This document shows, one piece after another, positions 15,636 through 21,813 of a stretch of DNA of 21,813 nt (positions are counted from its first letter, which is position 1; every line of letters starts with the position of its first letter). Position numbers and translations under genes: made by a program. The stretch is from Crocinitomicaceae bacterium (lineage in GTDB: Bacteria; Bacteroidota; Bacteroidia; Flavobacteriales_D; Crocinitomicaceae). The stretch spans positions 1 to 21,813 of the forward strand of contig JALQTG010000265.1 of assembly GCA_023264075.1 (NCBI GenBank), read 5' to 3'. Under the pieces are notes generated by a model. That model saw only the letters and a list, made by a program, of their open reading frames with translations, was not told where the DNA came from and made no database searches.

Positions 15636-16904
15636 ATGAAATGCGTACTGCTTTTCTTTTGTTTTAGCTTTGCAGCGCTAACAGGCTTTTCGCAAGAGGT
15701 TAGGAATGTTCCATTGCCGAGGCCTGCGAGTGCAACTTATCCATACGCTCAAGTTGAACCAAGTATAGCCATTCATCCCACTAAAAATAAATGGTTAATC
15801 GCTGGGTCGGTGATGAATGATTACTATTACTCAAAGAACGGTGGGAAGTCATGGAAGTCTTCCTCGCTAAGGAGTACGTTTGGCGTAGGTGGCGACCCTG
15901 TCATGCACATTGATGCGAAAGGCAGATTTTATTACTTCCATTTATCAAGTCCTGGAGATGGCGGTCGTTTGGATCGAATGGTGTGCGATTACAGTGATAA
16001 GATTAAGGGCAATTGGACTTCAAGTGCTACTGCGAAAATTGGTGAAAAAGCACAAGATAAACAATGGGTAGCTGAATGTCCGAGAACGGGTAATCTGTAT
16101 TTAACGTGGACGCAATTTGATCGCTACGATTCAGATGCTCCAGAAGATTCATCTACTATCGTTTTTTCTAAAAGTACCGACCGCGGCGAAACTTGGTCCT
16201 TACCAAAGCGCATTTCGAAATTCGCAGGAGATTGCTTGGATGGGGATAATACTGTTGAAGGAGCGGTTCCGGCTGTTGGTCCTAATGGTGAAATTTATGT
16301 GTCTTGGTCTGGTCCTAAAGGAATTCGATTTAATCGATCCACGGATGAAGGAGAAACATGGTTGGCAGAAGAAATACTCGTGAGTGATCAACCTGGTGGA
16401 TGGGCAATCGATGTTCCTGGAATGTTTCGCTGTAACGGTCTCCCGATCACAGCTTGTGATGCTTCTGGAGGTGCGTACAATGGAAGAATTTACGTAAATT
16501 GGACCGATCAGCGAAATGGGGAAGACAATACAGATGTTTGGTTGTCTTTCAGCGATAATAAAGGCGATACATGGTCAGAACCGATTAAAGTGAACCAAGA
16601 TAGTGCGCAGCGTCAACAATTTTTTACGTGGATGGATATCGATCAAAGCAACGGTAAAGTCTATTTCGTTTATTACGACCGAAGAAATTATGAAGACAAC
16701 AGAACGGATGTTTTTATGGCAACAACAATTAATGGTGGTAAGACCTTTTTGGAGCGGAGAGTCTCTGAGTCACCTTTTACTCCATCAGACAACATCTTTT
16801 TTGGTGATTACATTAATATAGCCGCACAAAATGGTGTGATTCGTCCAATTTGGTCGAGAATGGATAATGGTAAAATATCGCTTTGGGTGGGATTGGTGGA
16901 GTAG
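15636..16904 (+). CDS. Secreted Asp-box beta-propeller (sialidase-superfamily fold)
   Basis: 422 residues with a signal peptide (1-20, ending GFSQ). Five Asp-box (SxDxGxTW) units are visible: SKNGGKSW (66-73), STDRGETW (180-187), STDEGETW (235-242), SDNKGDTW (306-313) and a degenerate TINGGKTF (364-371). Their spacing fits a six-bladed propeller. Automatic annotation would call this exo-alpha-sialidase, but I cannot find the N-terminal (F/Y)RIP motif or a convincing Arg triad, so enzyme activity is unproven; many Asp-box propellers are binding modules. It starts 1 nt after the M61 peptidase stop, so the two exported proteins are very likely made together. Its stop is 1 nt from the oppositely oriented cysteine desulfurase gene. 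Confidence 0.85.
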   Translation: MKCVLLFFCFSFAALTGFSQEVRNVPLPRPASATYPYAQVEPSIAIHPTKNKWLIAGSVMNDYYYSKNGGKSWKSSSLRSTFGVGGDPVMHIDAKGRFYYFHLSSPGDGGRLDRMVCDYSDKIKGNWTSSATAKIGEKAQDKQWVAECPRTGNLYLTWTQFDRYDSDAPEDSSTIVFSKSTDRGETWSLPKRISKFAGDCLDGDNTVEGAVPAVGPNGEIYVSWSGPKGIRFNRSTDEGETWLAEEILVSDQPGGWAIDVPGMFRCNGLPITACDASGGAYNGRIYVNWTDQRNGEDNTDVWLSFSDNKGDTWSEPIKVNQDSAQRQQFFTWMDIDQSNGKVYFVYYDRRNYEDNRTDVFMATTINGGKTFLERRVSESPFTPSDNIFFGDYINIAAQNGVIRPIWSRMDNGKISLWVGLVE

Positions 16905-16917
16905 GTTATGCCACCAA
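16893..16917. repeat. Hairpin enclosing both stop codons of a convergent gene pair
   Basis: TTGGTGG (16893-16899) pairs with CCACCAA (16911-16917) around an 11-nt loop that holds the TAG of the propeller gene and the TAA of the cysteine desulfurase gene. It arises partly because both proteins end with similar Leu-Val codons. No U-tract follows on either strand. It may still cap both transcripts. Confidence 0.35.
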
Positions 16918-18051
16918 ATTACTTTCAAATACCTCAACTACTGTTTTCACGGCAAAATCGATTTCTTCTTTCGTAGTATAGCGAGAAAATGAGAAGCGTA
17001 CATTTGGTCGTGAAGTATCTGCTTGAATTCCTTCGAGAACGTGTGATCCCTTATTCGATCCAGAAGAACATGCCGAACCTCCAGAACAAGCAACTCCTTT
17101 TAAATCGAGTGTAAATAATAACATTGCTGCTTTTGGTGTAGAAGGAAAGCAAACGTTGACAACGGTATACAAACTCTTTTCTGGACGGATGTCCCCGTGA
17201 AAATCAATAGTATCGAATTTACTCCGCAATTGTTCAATCATGTAACTTTTTAAGCCTTGGACATGTTGTTGGTGACCATCGATGTCTTCATTGGCAATTT
17301 CTAAGGCTTTCGCAAGTCCTGCAATACCGTAAAGGTTCTCCGTTCCACCGCGCAACCCACGTTCTTGTGAGCCTCCATGGATCAACGGGTGCATTTTTAT
17401 TTTCTTATTGAGGTACAAAAATCCAACTCCTTTCGGCCCATGAAACTTGTGTGCTGCACAGGTAAGAAAGTCAATATCTAGTTCTTGAAGGTTAAAGGCG
17501 TAATGCCCCATTGTTTGTACCGTATCGGAATGAAAATAGGCGCCGAATTCTCTACAAAGAGCACTCACTTTCTCTAGCGGAAGTAAATTTCCTATTTCAT
17601 TGTTTCCATGCATCAGGGAAACTAGGGTTTTCTTAGGCGACTTCTCAAGTAATTGACGTAAATGAAGTAAATCTACGTGACCAAGTTCGTCAAACTGAAC
17701 GAGTTCTAACTCAATAGAGCGAAGCGAAGCGATATGCTCAGCAGTATGAATAACAGCGTGGTGCTCAATAGCGGATGTAATGATGCGCTCTACACCAAGG
17801 TCCAGAACAGCACAATTGATGGCCATATTATCCGCTTCAGTTCCTCCAGAAGTAAAAACGATTTCAGAAGGCTGGGCATGAATTAATTTTGCAACTGTTC
17901 TGCGCGAAGTTTCGATAATAGCTTTCGCTTGGCGACCAAAAAAATGAGTAGAAGATGGGTTCCCAAACTCTTCTTTTAAAAGTGGAGCCATCACCTCATA
18001 AACTTCTGGAGCAAGTGGCGTGGTAGCGGCATTATCTAAGTAAACTTTCAT
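16906..18051 (-). CDS. Cysteine desulfurase, class V aminotransferase fold (NifS/IscS type)
   Basis: 381 residues. It uses PLP to take sulfur from cysteine, leaving alanine and an enzyme persulfide that feeds Fe-S cluster or thio-tRNA synthesis in the cytoplasm. The N-terminus has YLDNAATTPL (4-13), then TSGGTEADN (67-75). HKFHGPKG (201-208) supplies the PLP Schiff-base Lys202. The active-site loop GGSACSSGS (324-332) carries the persulfide Cys328. The long loop and ACSSGS wording fit group I (IscS/NifS) rather than SufS. No iscU or iscR is adjacent, so the acceptor cannot be told from context. It has its own -7 box 14 nt upstream (18066-18073) and follows glmM by 77 nt. Confidence 0.93.
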   Translation of the reverse strand: MKVYLDNAATTPLAPEVYEVMAPLLKEEFGNPSSTHFFGRQAKAIIETSRRTVAKLIHAQPSEIVFTSGGTEADNMAINCAVLDLGVERIITSAIEHHAVIHTAEHIASLRSIELELVQFDELGHVDLLHLRQLLEKSPKKTLVSLMHGNNEIGNLLPLEKVSALCREFGAYFHSDTVQTMGHYAFNLQELDIDFLTCAAHKFHGPKGVGFLYLNKKIKMHPLIHGGSQERGLRGGTENLYGIAGLAKALEIANEDIDGHQQHVQGLKSYMIEQLRSKFDTIDFHGDIRPEKSLYTVVNVCFPSTPKAAMLLFTLDLKGVACSGGSACSSGSNKGSHVLEGIQADTSRPNVRFSFSRYTTKEEIDFAVKTVVEVFESNLVA

Positions 18052-18065
18052 GCGTAGCGTTTTGA

Positions 18066-18073
18066 CAAAAATA
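18066..18073 (-). promoter_or_regulatory. -7 promoter box TATTTTTG of the cysteine desulfurase gene
   Basis: Exact TAnnTTTG match on the minus strand, 14 nt upstream of the ATG at 18051, inside the 77-nt gap after glmM. It supports independent transcription, perhaps in addition to read-through. Confidence 0.45.
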
Positions 18074-18128
18074 GCAGAATCTCGGCAATTGAACAGCGAC
18101 CTTTACGGCTAATTCTTGAAATCCTGAA

Positions 18129-19514
18129 TTAAATAATCCCTTTTATTTCGTTCATTATTTTTTCCGCCAAACTATTCGCCTGCGTTTCATTTTGACTTTC
18201 TGAATAGATTCGAATGATCGGCTCAGTATTGCTTTTTCTCAAGTGAACCCATTCTTTTTCGAAGTAGATTTTTACACCATCTGTGCTATCTACCTCATTT
18301 TTCGAATAGCGCTTGGCCATTTCCAACAAGACATTATCCACATTGATTTCAGGCGTTAATTGAATTTTATTTTTAGAAATCGTATATTTTGGATAGCTGT
18401 CGCGTAGTTCGGAAATTTTCTTTCCAGTTTTCGCAAGTTGAGTGAGGAATATTGCAATTCCAACGAGTGCGTCACGTCCATAATGCAACTCTGGAAGAAT
18501 CACCCCACCATTACCTTCTCCACCTATAACTGCATTTACAGCTTTCATTTTTTCCACAACGTTCACTTCACCAACTGCTGATGCAAAGTATTCGTGACCA
18601 TGTTTTTCAGTTACATCTCGTAAGGCACGCGTTGAAGACAAATTGGAAACAGTTGAGCCTCCCTTTTGAGAAAGTACATAATCGGCAACGGCTACAAGAG
18701 TGTATTCTTCACCAAACATAGTTCCGTCTTCACAAACCATCGCTAAACGGTCAACATCTGGATCAACAGTGATTCCTAAATCCGCCTTCTCCGAGAGAAT
18801 TGTTTCGCTTAAATCAGTTAAATGGGCAGGAAGCGGCTCAGGATTGTGGGCAAACTCCCCTGTCGGTTCGCAATGGATGCATGTCACATTCTCTACCCCT
18901 AAAGAACCAAGAAGCATCGGAACAGCAATTCCTCCTGACGAATTTACGGCATCTACTACAATGTGAAAATTCGCTTTTTTAATCGACTCCGTATCGACAT
19001 AGGGTAATTTCAAAATAGCTTGAATGTGTTGCTCTAGCGCCGTCTCTATTTTTTTTAGTTTTCCTAATTTATCAACGTGCGCAAAATCAAATTCTTCGGC
19101 TTCTGCAATACGGAGCACCTCAGCTCCTTCGACTCCAGAGATGAATTCACCTTTCTCATTAAGCAATTTTAGAGCGTTCCATTCTTTTGGATTATGACTA
19201 GCGGTCAAAATAATTCCGCCGTGTGCTTTTTCGAAACCTACAGCCATTTCAACTGTTGGAGTCGTAGACAAGCCCGCATCCAATACCTTTATCCCCAAGC
19301 TTCGAAGTGTCCCAATAACAAGGCTGTTAACAATGGGGCCCGAAATACGGGCATCTCTACCAATAACTACAGTTAAATTTTTTGCATTATGTCGTCGTTG
19401 CAACCAGGTTCCGTATGCTGCCGAAAATTTAACGGTATCGATGGGCGAAAGTCCTTCGCCCGGTTCTCCACCAATGGTTCCTCTAATTCCTGATATCGAT
19501 TTGATAAGTGTCAT
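18129..19514 (-). CDS. glmM: Phosphoglucosamine mutase (alpha-D-phosphohexomutase family)
   Basis: 461 residues. It interconverts glucosamine 6-phosphate and glucosamine 1-phosphate on the route to UDP-GlcNAc, needed for peptidoglycan and LPS. The four expected sites are present: phosphoserine loop TASHNP (104-109, Ser106), metal loop DPDVDR (251-256), sugar-specificity loop GGEGNGG (331-337) and phosphate-binding loop SNTEP (428-432). GlmM and phosphomannomutases share this scaffold; the GEGNGG form and typical Bacteroidota length favour GlmM, but a phosphomannomutase role cannot be excluded. Its ATG overlaps the ribH stop by 4 nt, pointing to translational coupling in the TPR-ribH-glmM operon. 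Confidence 0.88.
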   Translation of the reverse strand: MTLIKSISGIRGTIGGEPGEGLSPIDTVKFSAAYGTWLQRRHNAKNLTVVIGRDARISGPIVNSLVIGTLRSLGIKVLDAGLSTTPTVEMAVGFEKAHGGIILTASHNPKEWNALKLLNEKGEFISGVEGAEVLRIAEAEEFDFAHVDKLGKLKKIETALEQHIQAILKLPYVDTESIKKANFHIVVDAVNSSGGIAVPMLLGSLGVENVTCIHCEPTGEFAHNPEPLPAHLTDLSETILSEKADLGITVDPDVDRLAMVCEDGTMFGEEYTLVAVADYVLSQKGGSTVSNLSSTRALRDVTEKHGHEYFASAVGEVNVVEKMKAVNAVIGGEGNGGVILPELHYGRDALVGIAIFLTQLAKTGKKISELRDSYPKYTISKNKIQLTPEINVDNVLLEMAKRYSKNEVDSTDGVKIYFEKEWVHLRKSNTEPIIRIYSESQNETQANSLAEKIMNEIKGII

Positions 19515-20005
19515 AATTCAATCTTTTTTTTCAAAGCGATCATTTTGATGCAAGCGATGGCGGCTTCCGTACCTTTGTTTCCATGCTTCCCTCCTGATCG
19601 GTCTATGGCTTGCTGCATTGTGTTATCCGTTAGCACACAGAAAATGACAGGTTTGTTATATTTCAACGACACATCTTTCACTCCCAAAGCAGTGGCGTTG
19701 CATACAAAATCAAAATGCTTTGTTTCTCCTTGAATCACAGAGCCAATGGCAATTACTCCATCTACTTTATTCGTTTCCAATAAGTATTGGCTAGCCAAGG
19801 GTAATTCAAATGAGCCAGGGCATTCATGTACGATGATATTTTCCTCCTTCACACCATTGTCTAAAAGTGCAGTAAGCGAGCCTTTACACAAGTTTGAGGT
19901 GATGGATTCGTTCCATTCTGAAACAACAATGCCGATTCTGAAATCGGCACCGTTTGGAATAGTTTCCTTTCTATATTCAGATAAGTTTTTTTCTGATGTA
20001 GCCAC
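19511..20005 (-). CDS. ribH: 6,7-dimethyl-8-ribityllumazine synthase
   Basis: 164 residues, normal size. It condenses 5-amino-6-ribitylamino-uracil with 3,4-dihydroxy-2-butanone 4-phosphate to the lumazine precursor of riboflavin, in the cytoplasm, usually as a pentamer or icosahedral shell. Motifs: SEWNES (29-34, substrate-binding aromatic), PGSFELP (63-69), GSVIQGETKHFDFV (88-101, with the catalytic-position His97) and a C-terminal RSGGKHGNKG (136-145). No other riboflavin genes lie nearby. The gene starts 3 nt after the TPR gene stop and overlaps glmM by 4 nt, so it is the middle gene of a compact operon. Confidence 0.96.
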   Translation of the reverse strand: MATSEKNLSEYRKETIPNGADFRIGIVVSEWNESITSNLCKGSLTALLDNGVKEENIIVHECPGSFELPLASQYLLETNKVDGVIAIGSVIQGETKHFDFVCNATALGVKDVSLKYNKPVIFCVLTDNTMQQAIDRSGGKHGNKGTEAAIACIKMIALKKKIEL

Positions 20006-20008
20006 GCG

Positions 20009-20647
20009 TTAGTTGATTTTAGCTCCAGCTCGAACAACATATTTCTCAATGTTCTTCTGACTCGAGAATGTCATGTATTTATCTTGAATGGTCTGGTAAT
20101 ATTCTTTTGCTTTTACAAAGTCACCAGCCTCTTCTGCATTCAATCCTGCCTTAAAGTAGAATTGTGGAGAAGTTAACTCATTGTCAATGCGCTCTGCCGC
20201 TTGAACATAATAAGTCACTGCTTTAGCATAGTCACCCAATTCTGAATAACAGTCACCCAATGTACCTGTCGCCAATGTCATCAAGTACATATCTTCTAAA
20301 TCTACCTTTTCAAGTGCAGCTATTGCTTCTTCAAAACGACCTTGTTCGAAATATAGGTTTCCTAGGGAGTAATGCGCCAAAACTCCTCCTTCATAACTTT
20401 CATATTCATCAGCAATGTATTCGAATTCCTCAATGGCAAGAGCTGTTGAATCTTTTTCCATTAACATGATTCCTCGCGCAACCATTGCCTTGGACTCCTC
20501 ATTGTTGGGTTGATAAATAAAGCTATTGTATGCTACGTATACTAAAATAATAAGTACAATAGCTCCTACAGCCGCAGTAGCGTATTTTAAAATCTTGTTT
20601 CCTTTGAATTGATCTAGCAATTCTTCTTTCGTCATTCCTTCGTTCAT
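20009..20647 (-). CDS. Membrane-anchored tetratricopeptide-repeat protein
   Basis: 212 residues. A short basic cytoplasmic N-terminus, one transmembrane helix (about 21-43, ATAAVGAIVLIILVYVAY), then TPR-like helical pairs: AHYSLGNLYFEQGRFEEAI, TLGDCYSELGDYAKAVTYY and FKAGLNAEEAGDFVKAKEYY. This single-helix plus TPR layout resembles the YfgM/TPR_21-type periplasmic chaperone-like proteins, but orthology is not shown. ATG 20647 is used; a second ATG four codons later is an alternative. First gene of the operon with ribH (3-nt gap) and glmM, with an exact -7 box upstream. In my memory a TPR gene next to ribH is a recurrent arrangement in flavobacteria. Molecular role unknown. Confidence 0.85.
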   Translation of the reverse strand: MNEGMTKEELLDQFKGNKILKYATAAVGAIVLIILVYVAYNSFIYQPNNEESKAMVARGIMLMEKDSTALAIEEFEYIADEYESYEGGVLAHYSLGNLYFEQGRFEEAIAALEKVDLEDMYLMTLATGTLGDCYSELGDYAKAVTYYVQAAERIDNELTSPQFYFKAGLNAEEAGDFVKAKEYYQTIQDKYMTFSSQKNIEKYVVRAGAKIN

Positions 20648-20667
20648 GTCAGCTTTTTTAGCGAGGG

Positions 20668-20675
20668 CAAAAATA
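20668..20675 (-). promoter_or_regulatory. -7 promoter box TATTTTTG of the TPR-ribH-glmM operon
   Basis: Exact TAnnTTTG match on the minus strand, 20 nt upstream of the ATG at 20647. Confidence 0.5.
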
Positions 20676-20699
20676 AGTTTTTTTTTGTTCGATAGCGAA

Positions 20700-20726
20700 T
20701 TTTTTCGGAGAACTAATCCGAAAAAA
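20700..20726. repeat. 10-bp perfect inverted repeat in the TPR/leuS divergent spacer
   Basis: TTTTTTCGGA (20700-20709) and TCCGAAAAAA (20717-20726) pair completely around a 7-nt loop GAACTAA. It looks like a bidirectional terminator but sits upstream of both divergent promoters, so it ends no visible gene. It could be an operator, an insulator between the two units, or a relic terminator. Confidence 0.55.
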
Positions 20727-20804
20727 AAGAACTTTTAAAAATTTTATTTTCAGAGAACAACGGGAGTAACCTCTAAGAGCGACACTATCTTATTGTCTTT
20801 TTCC

Positions 20805-20812
20805 TATCTTTG
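20805..20812 (+). promoter_or_regulatory. -7 promoter box TATCTTTG of leuS
   Basis: Exact TAnnTTTG match 20 nt upstream of the leuS ATG at 20833. A TTG at 20793-20795 is too close to act as the -33 element. Confidence 0.5.
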
Positions 20813-20832
20813 CCCCTTCAAATATTACTAGC

Positions 20833-21813
20833 ATGGAGTACGATTTCAGAGCAATAGAACAAAAATGGCGAAAGCATTGGGCGGAACATAAAACCTTCAA
20901 AACTAAAGAAGATACATCAAAGCCGAAATACTATGGACTTACGATGTTTCCATATCCATCTGGTGCGGGTTTGCATGTTGGGCATCCGCTAGGTTACATT
21001 GCATCTGATATTTATGCGCGTTACAAGCGATTGAAGGGCTTTAACGTTTTACACCCTATGGGTTATGACTCCTTTGGGTTGCCTGCGGAGCAGTATGCGA
21101 TTCAAACAGGTCAGCATCCAGCAGTTACTACAGAACAAAATATTGCGCGTTACCGCGATCAACTGGATAAAATAGGATTTAATTTTGATTGGGATAGGGA
21201 AGTTAGAACTTCAGATCCCTCCTATTACAAATGGACGCAGTGGATTTTTAAACAGATCTTTGAGAGTTGGTATAACAAATCGACTGACCAAGCAGAATCC
21301 ATCGAAACATTAATTGCTGAATTTGAGAAAAACGGGAATCAACATGTTAATGCTATTAACGCCTGCGAAATTGAATTTTCAGCCGAAGATTGGAACGGGT
21401 TTGATGATAAAAAACAAAGCGATATCCTCATGGATTATCGCCTCACTTATTTGGCATATTCTTGGGTGAATTGGTGTCCTGCATTAGGAACGGTGCTCGC
21501 GAACGATGAGGTGGTAAATGGTGTTTCTGAACGAGGTGGTCACCCCGTAGAACAAAAACTCATGCGCCAATGGTCGATGCGAATTACTGCTTATGCAGAG
21601 CGTTTATTGACTGGATTGGAAGGGTTAGATTGGACAGATGCCATAAAAGATATTCAACGTAACTGGATTGGAAAATCTGTGGGAGCATCCGTTGATTTCC
21701 CCCTCTGGAGGGGGGCCAAGGAGGAGGATTTTCTACACATCTCAAGTGAAACCAAACTCCAAGTCTTCACTACACGCCCTGACACCATCTTCGGCGTATC
21801 CTTCATGGTACTG
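20833..21813 (+). CDS. leuS: Leucyl-tRNA synthetase, N-terminal part (runs off the window)
   Basis: First 327 residues of LeuRS, which attaches leucine to tRNA-Leu and edits mischarged products. The class I HIGH motif is HVGH (48-51) after FPYPSGAGL. After YYKWTQWIFKQIF comes a Bacteroidota-style insertion (about 147-205, with the ETLIAEFEKNGN helix) and then VNWCPALGTVLANDEVV. The usual zinc cysteines are mostly missing: only Cys215 remains, and VSERGGHPVEQK (231-242) replaces the second pair. The editing (CP1) domain begins near 275 with IGKSVGASVDF and continues at VFTTRPDTIFG. Between these, residues about 289-300 (FPLWRGAKEEDF) are encoded by a GC-rich palindromic repeat inserted in frame. 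KMSKS and the C-terminus lie beyond base 21813. Confidence 0.96.
   Translation, partial: MEYDFRAIEQKWRKHWAEHKTFKTKEDTSKPKYYGLTMFPYPSGAGLHVGHPLGYIASDIYARYKRLKGFNVLHPMGYDSFGLPAEQYAIQTGQHPAVTTEQNIARYRDQLDKIGFNFDWDREVRTSDPSYYKWTQWIFKQIFESWYNKSTDQAESIETLIAEFEKNGNQHVNAINACEIEFSAEDWNGFDDKKQSDILMDYRLTYLAYSWVNWCPALGTVLANDEVVNGVSERGGHPVEQKLMRQWSMRITAYAERLLTGLEGLDWTDAIKDIQRNWIGKSVGASVDFPLWRGAKEEDFLHISSETKLQVFTTRPDTIFGVSFMVL
21698..21730. repeat. GC-rich palindromic repeat element inside leuS, in frame
   Basis: The core TCCCCCTCTGGAGGGGGG (21698-21715) contains a perfect hairpin, CCCCCTC at 21699-21705 with GAGGGGG at 21708-21714. It is followed by a purine tail CCAAGGAGGAGGATTTT (21716-21732). The composition is sharply unlike the surrounding AT-leaning leuS. 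The wording matches, from memory, a dispersed intergenic hairpin repeat common in Bacteroidota (CCCCCT..GGAGGGGG plus a GGGGGAGGAT-like tail). Here the reading frame stays open through it. Confidence 0.6.

Noticed and set aside
15636..16904. Firm call of exo-alpha-sialidase
   Set aside because: Asp boxes show the fold only; the RIP motif and catalytic Arg/Glu/Tyr set were not found, so the entry is kept as a propeller.
1..21813. CRISPR array, prophage, insertion sequence, tRNA or rRNA
   Set aside because: No regularly spaced repeats, transposase, integrase, or cloverleaf/rRNA-like sequence was seen on reading both strands.

Overview
The window reads as chromosomal DNA of a Bacteroidota bacterium, most likely a member of the Flavobacteriales. 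The taxon is an inference from the gene content and protein style, and from repeated matches to the Bacteroidota -7 promoter element TAnnTTTG just upstream of start codons. There are no Shine-Dalgarno-like leaders, and LeuRS carries the Bacteroidota-style insertion. Most of the window is well-kept housekeeping and envelope genes. I see no CRISPR array, prophage, transposase, tRNA or rRNA, and no new defence or biosynthetic system.

Layout. Bases 1-956 hold the decayed remains of a membrane histidine kinase (HisKA_2-type H, N and G boxes spread over several frames, with stops between them). A small CXXC membrane protein (minus) and about 450 nt of apparently non-coding DNA follow. Then come fbp (gluconeogenesis), mfd (transcription-coupled repair) and feoB (ferrous iron uptake, UUG start), all on plus. 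feoA lies tail-to-tail with feoB, 9 nt away on the minus strand. A minus-strand pair follows: PBP1C (pbpC) and, downstream, a membrane-anchored alpha/alpha-toroid protein ending in a good terminator. Next are two minus-strand lipoproteins, one a long coiled coil. They are divergent from a plus-strand pair of secreted proteins, an M61 peptidase with a PDZ domain and an Asp-box beta-propeller, separated by 1 nt. That pair runs 1 nt tail-to-tail into a minus-strand cysteine desulfurase. Upstream of the desulfurase, on minus, is a tight operon: TPR membrane protein, ribH (riboflavin) and glmM (amino-sugar activation for the wall). Finally leuS starts on plus and leaves the window.

Points of interest: a GC-rich palindromic repeat inserted in frame into the LeuRS editing-domain region; the toroid protein next to PBP1C, where many bacteria keep an alpha-2-macroglobulin; the convergent feoB/feoA arrangement; small hairpins around the stop codons at both convergent junctions; a perfect 10-bp inverted repeat between the divergent TPR and leuS promoters; and the histidine-kinase pseudogene, whose lesions can be listed one by one.
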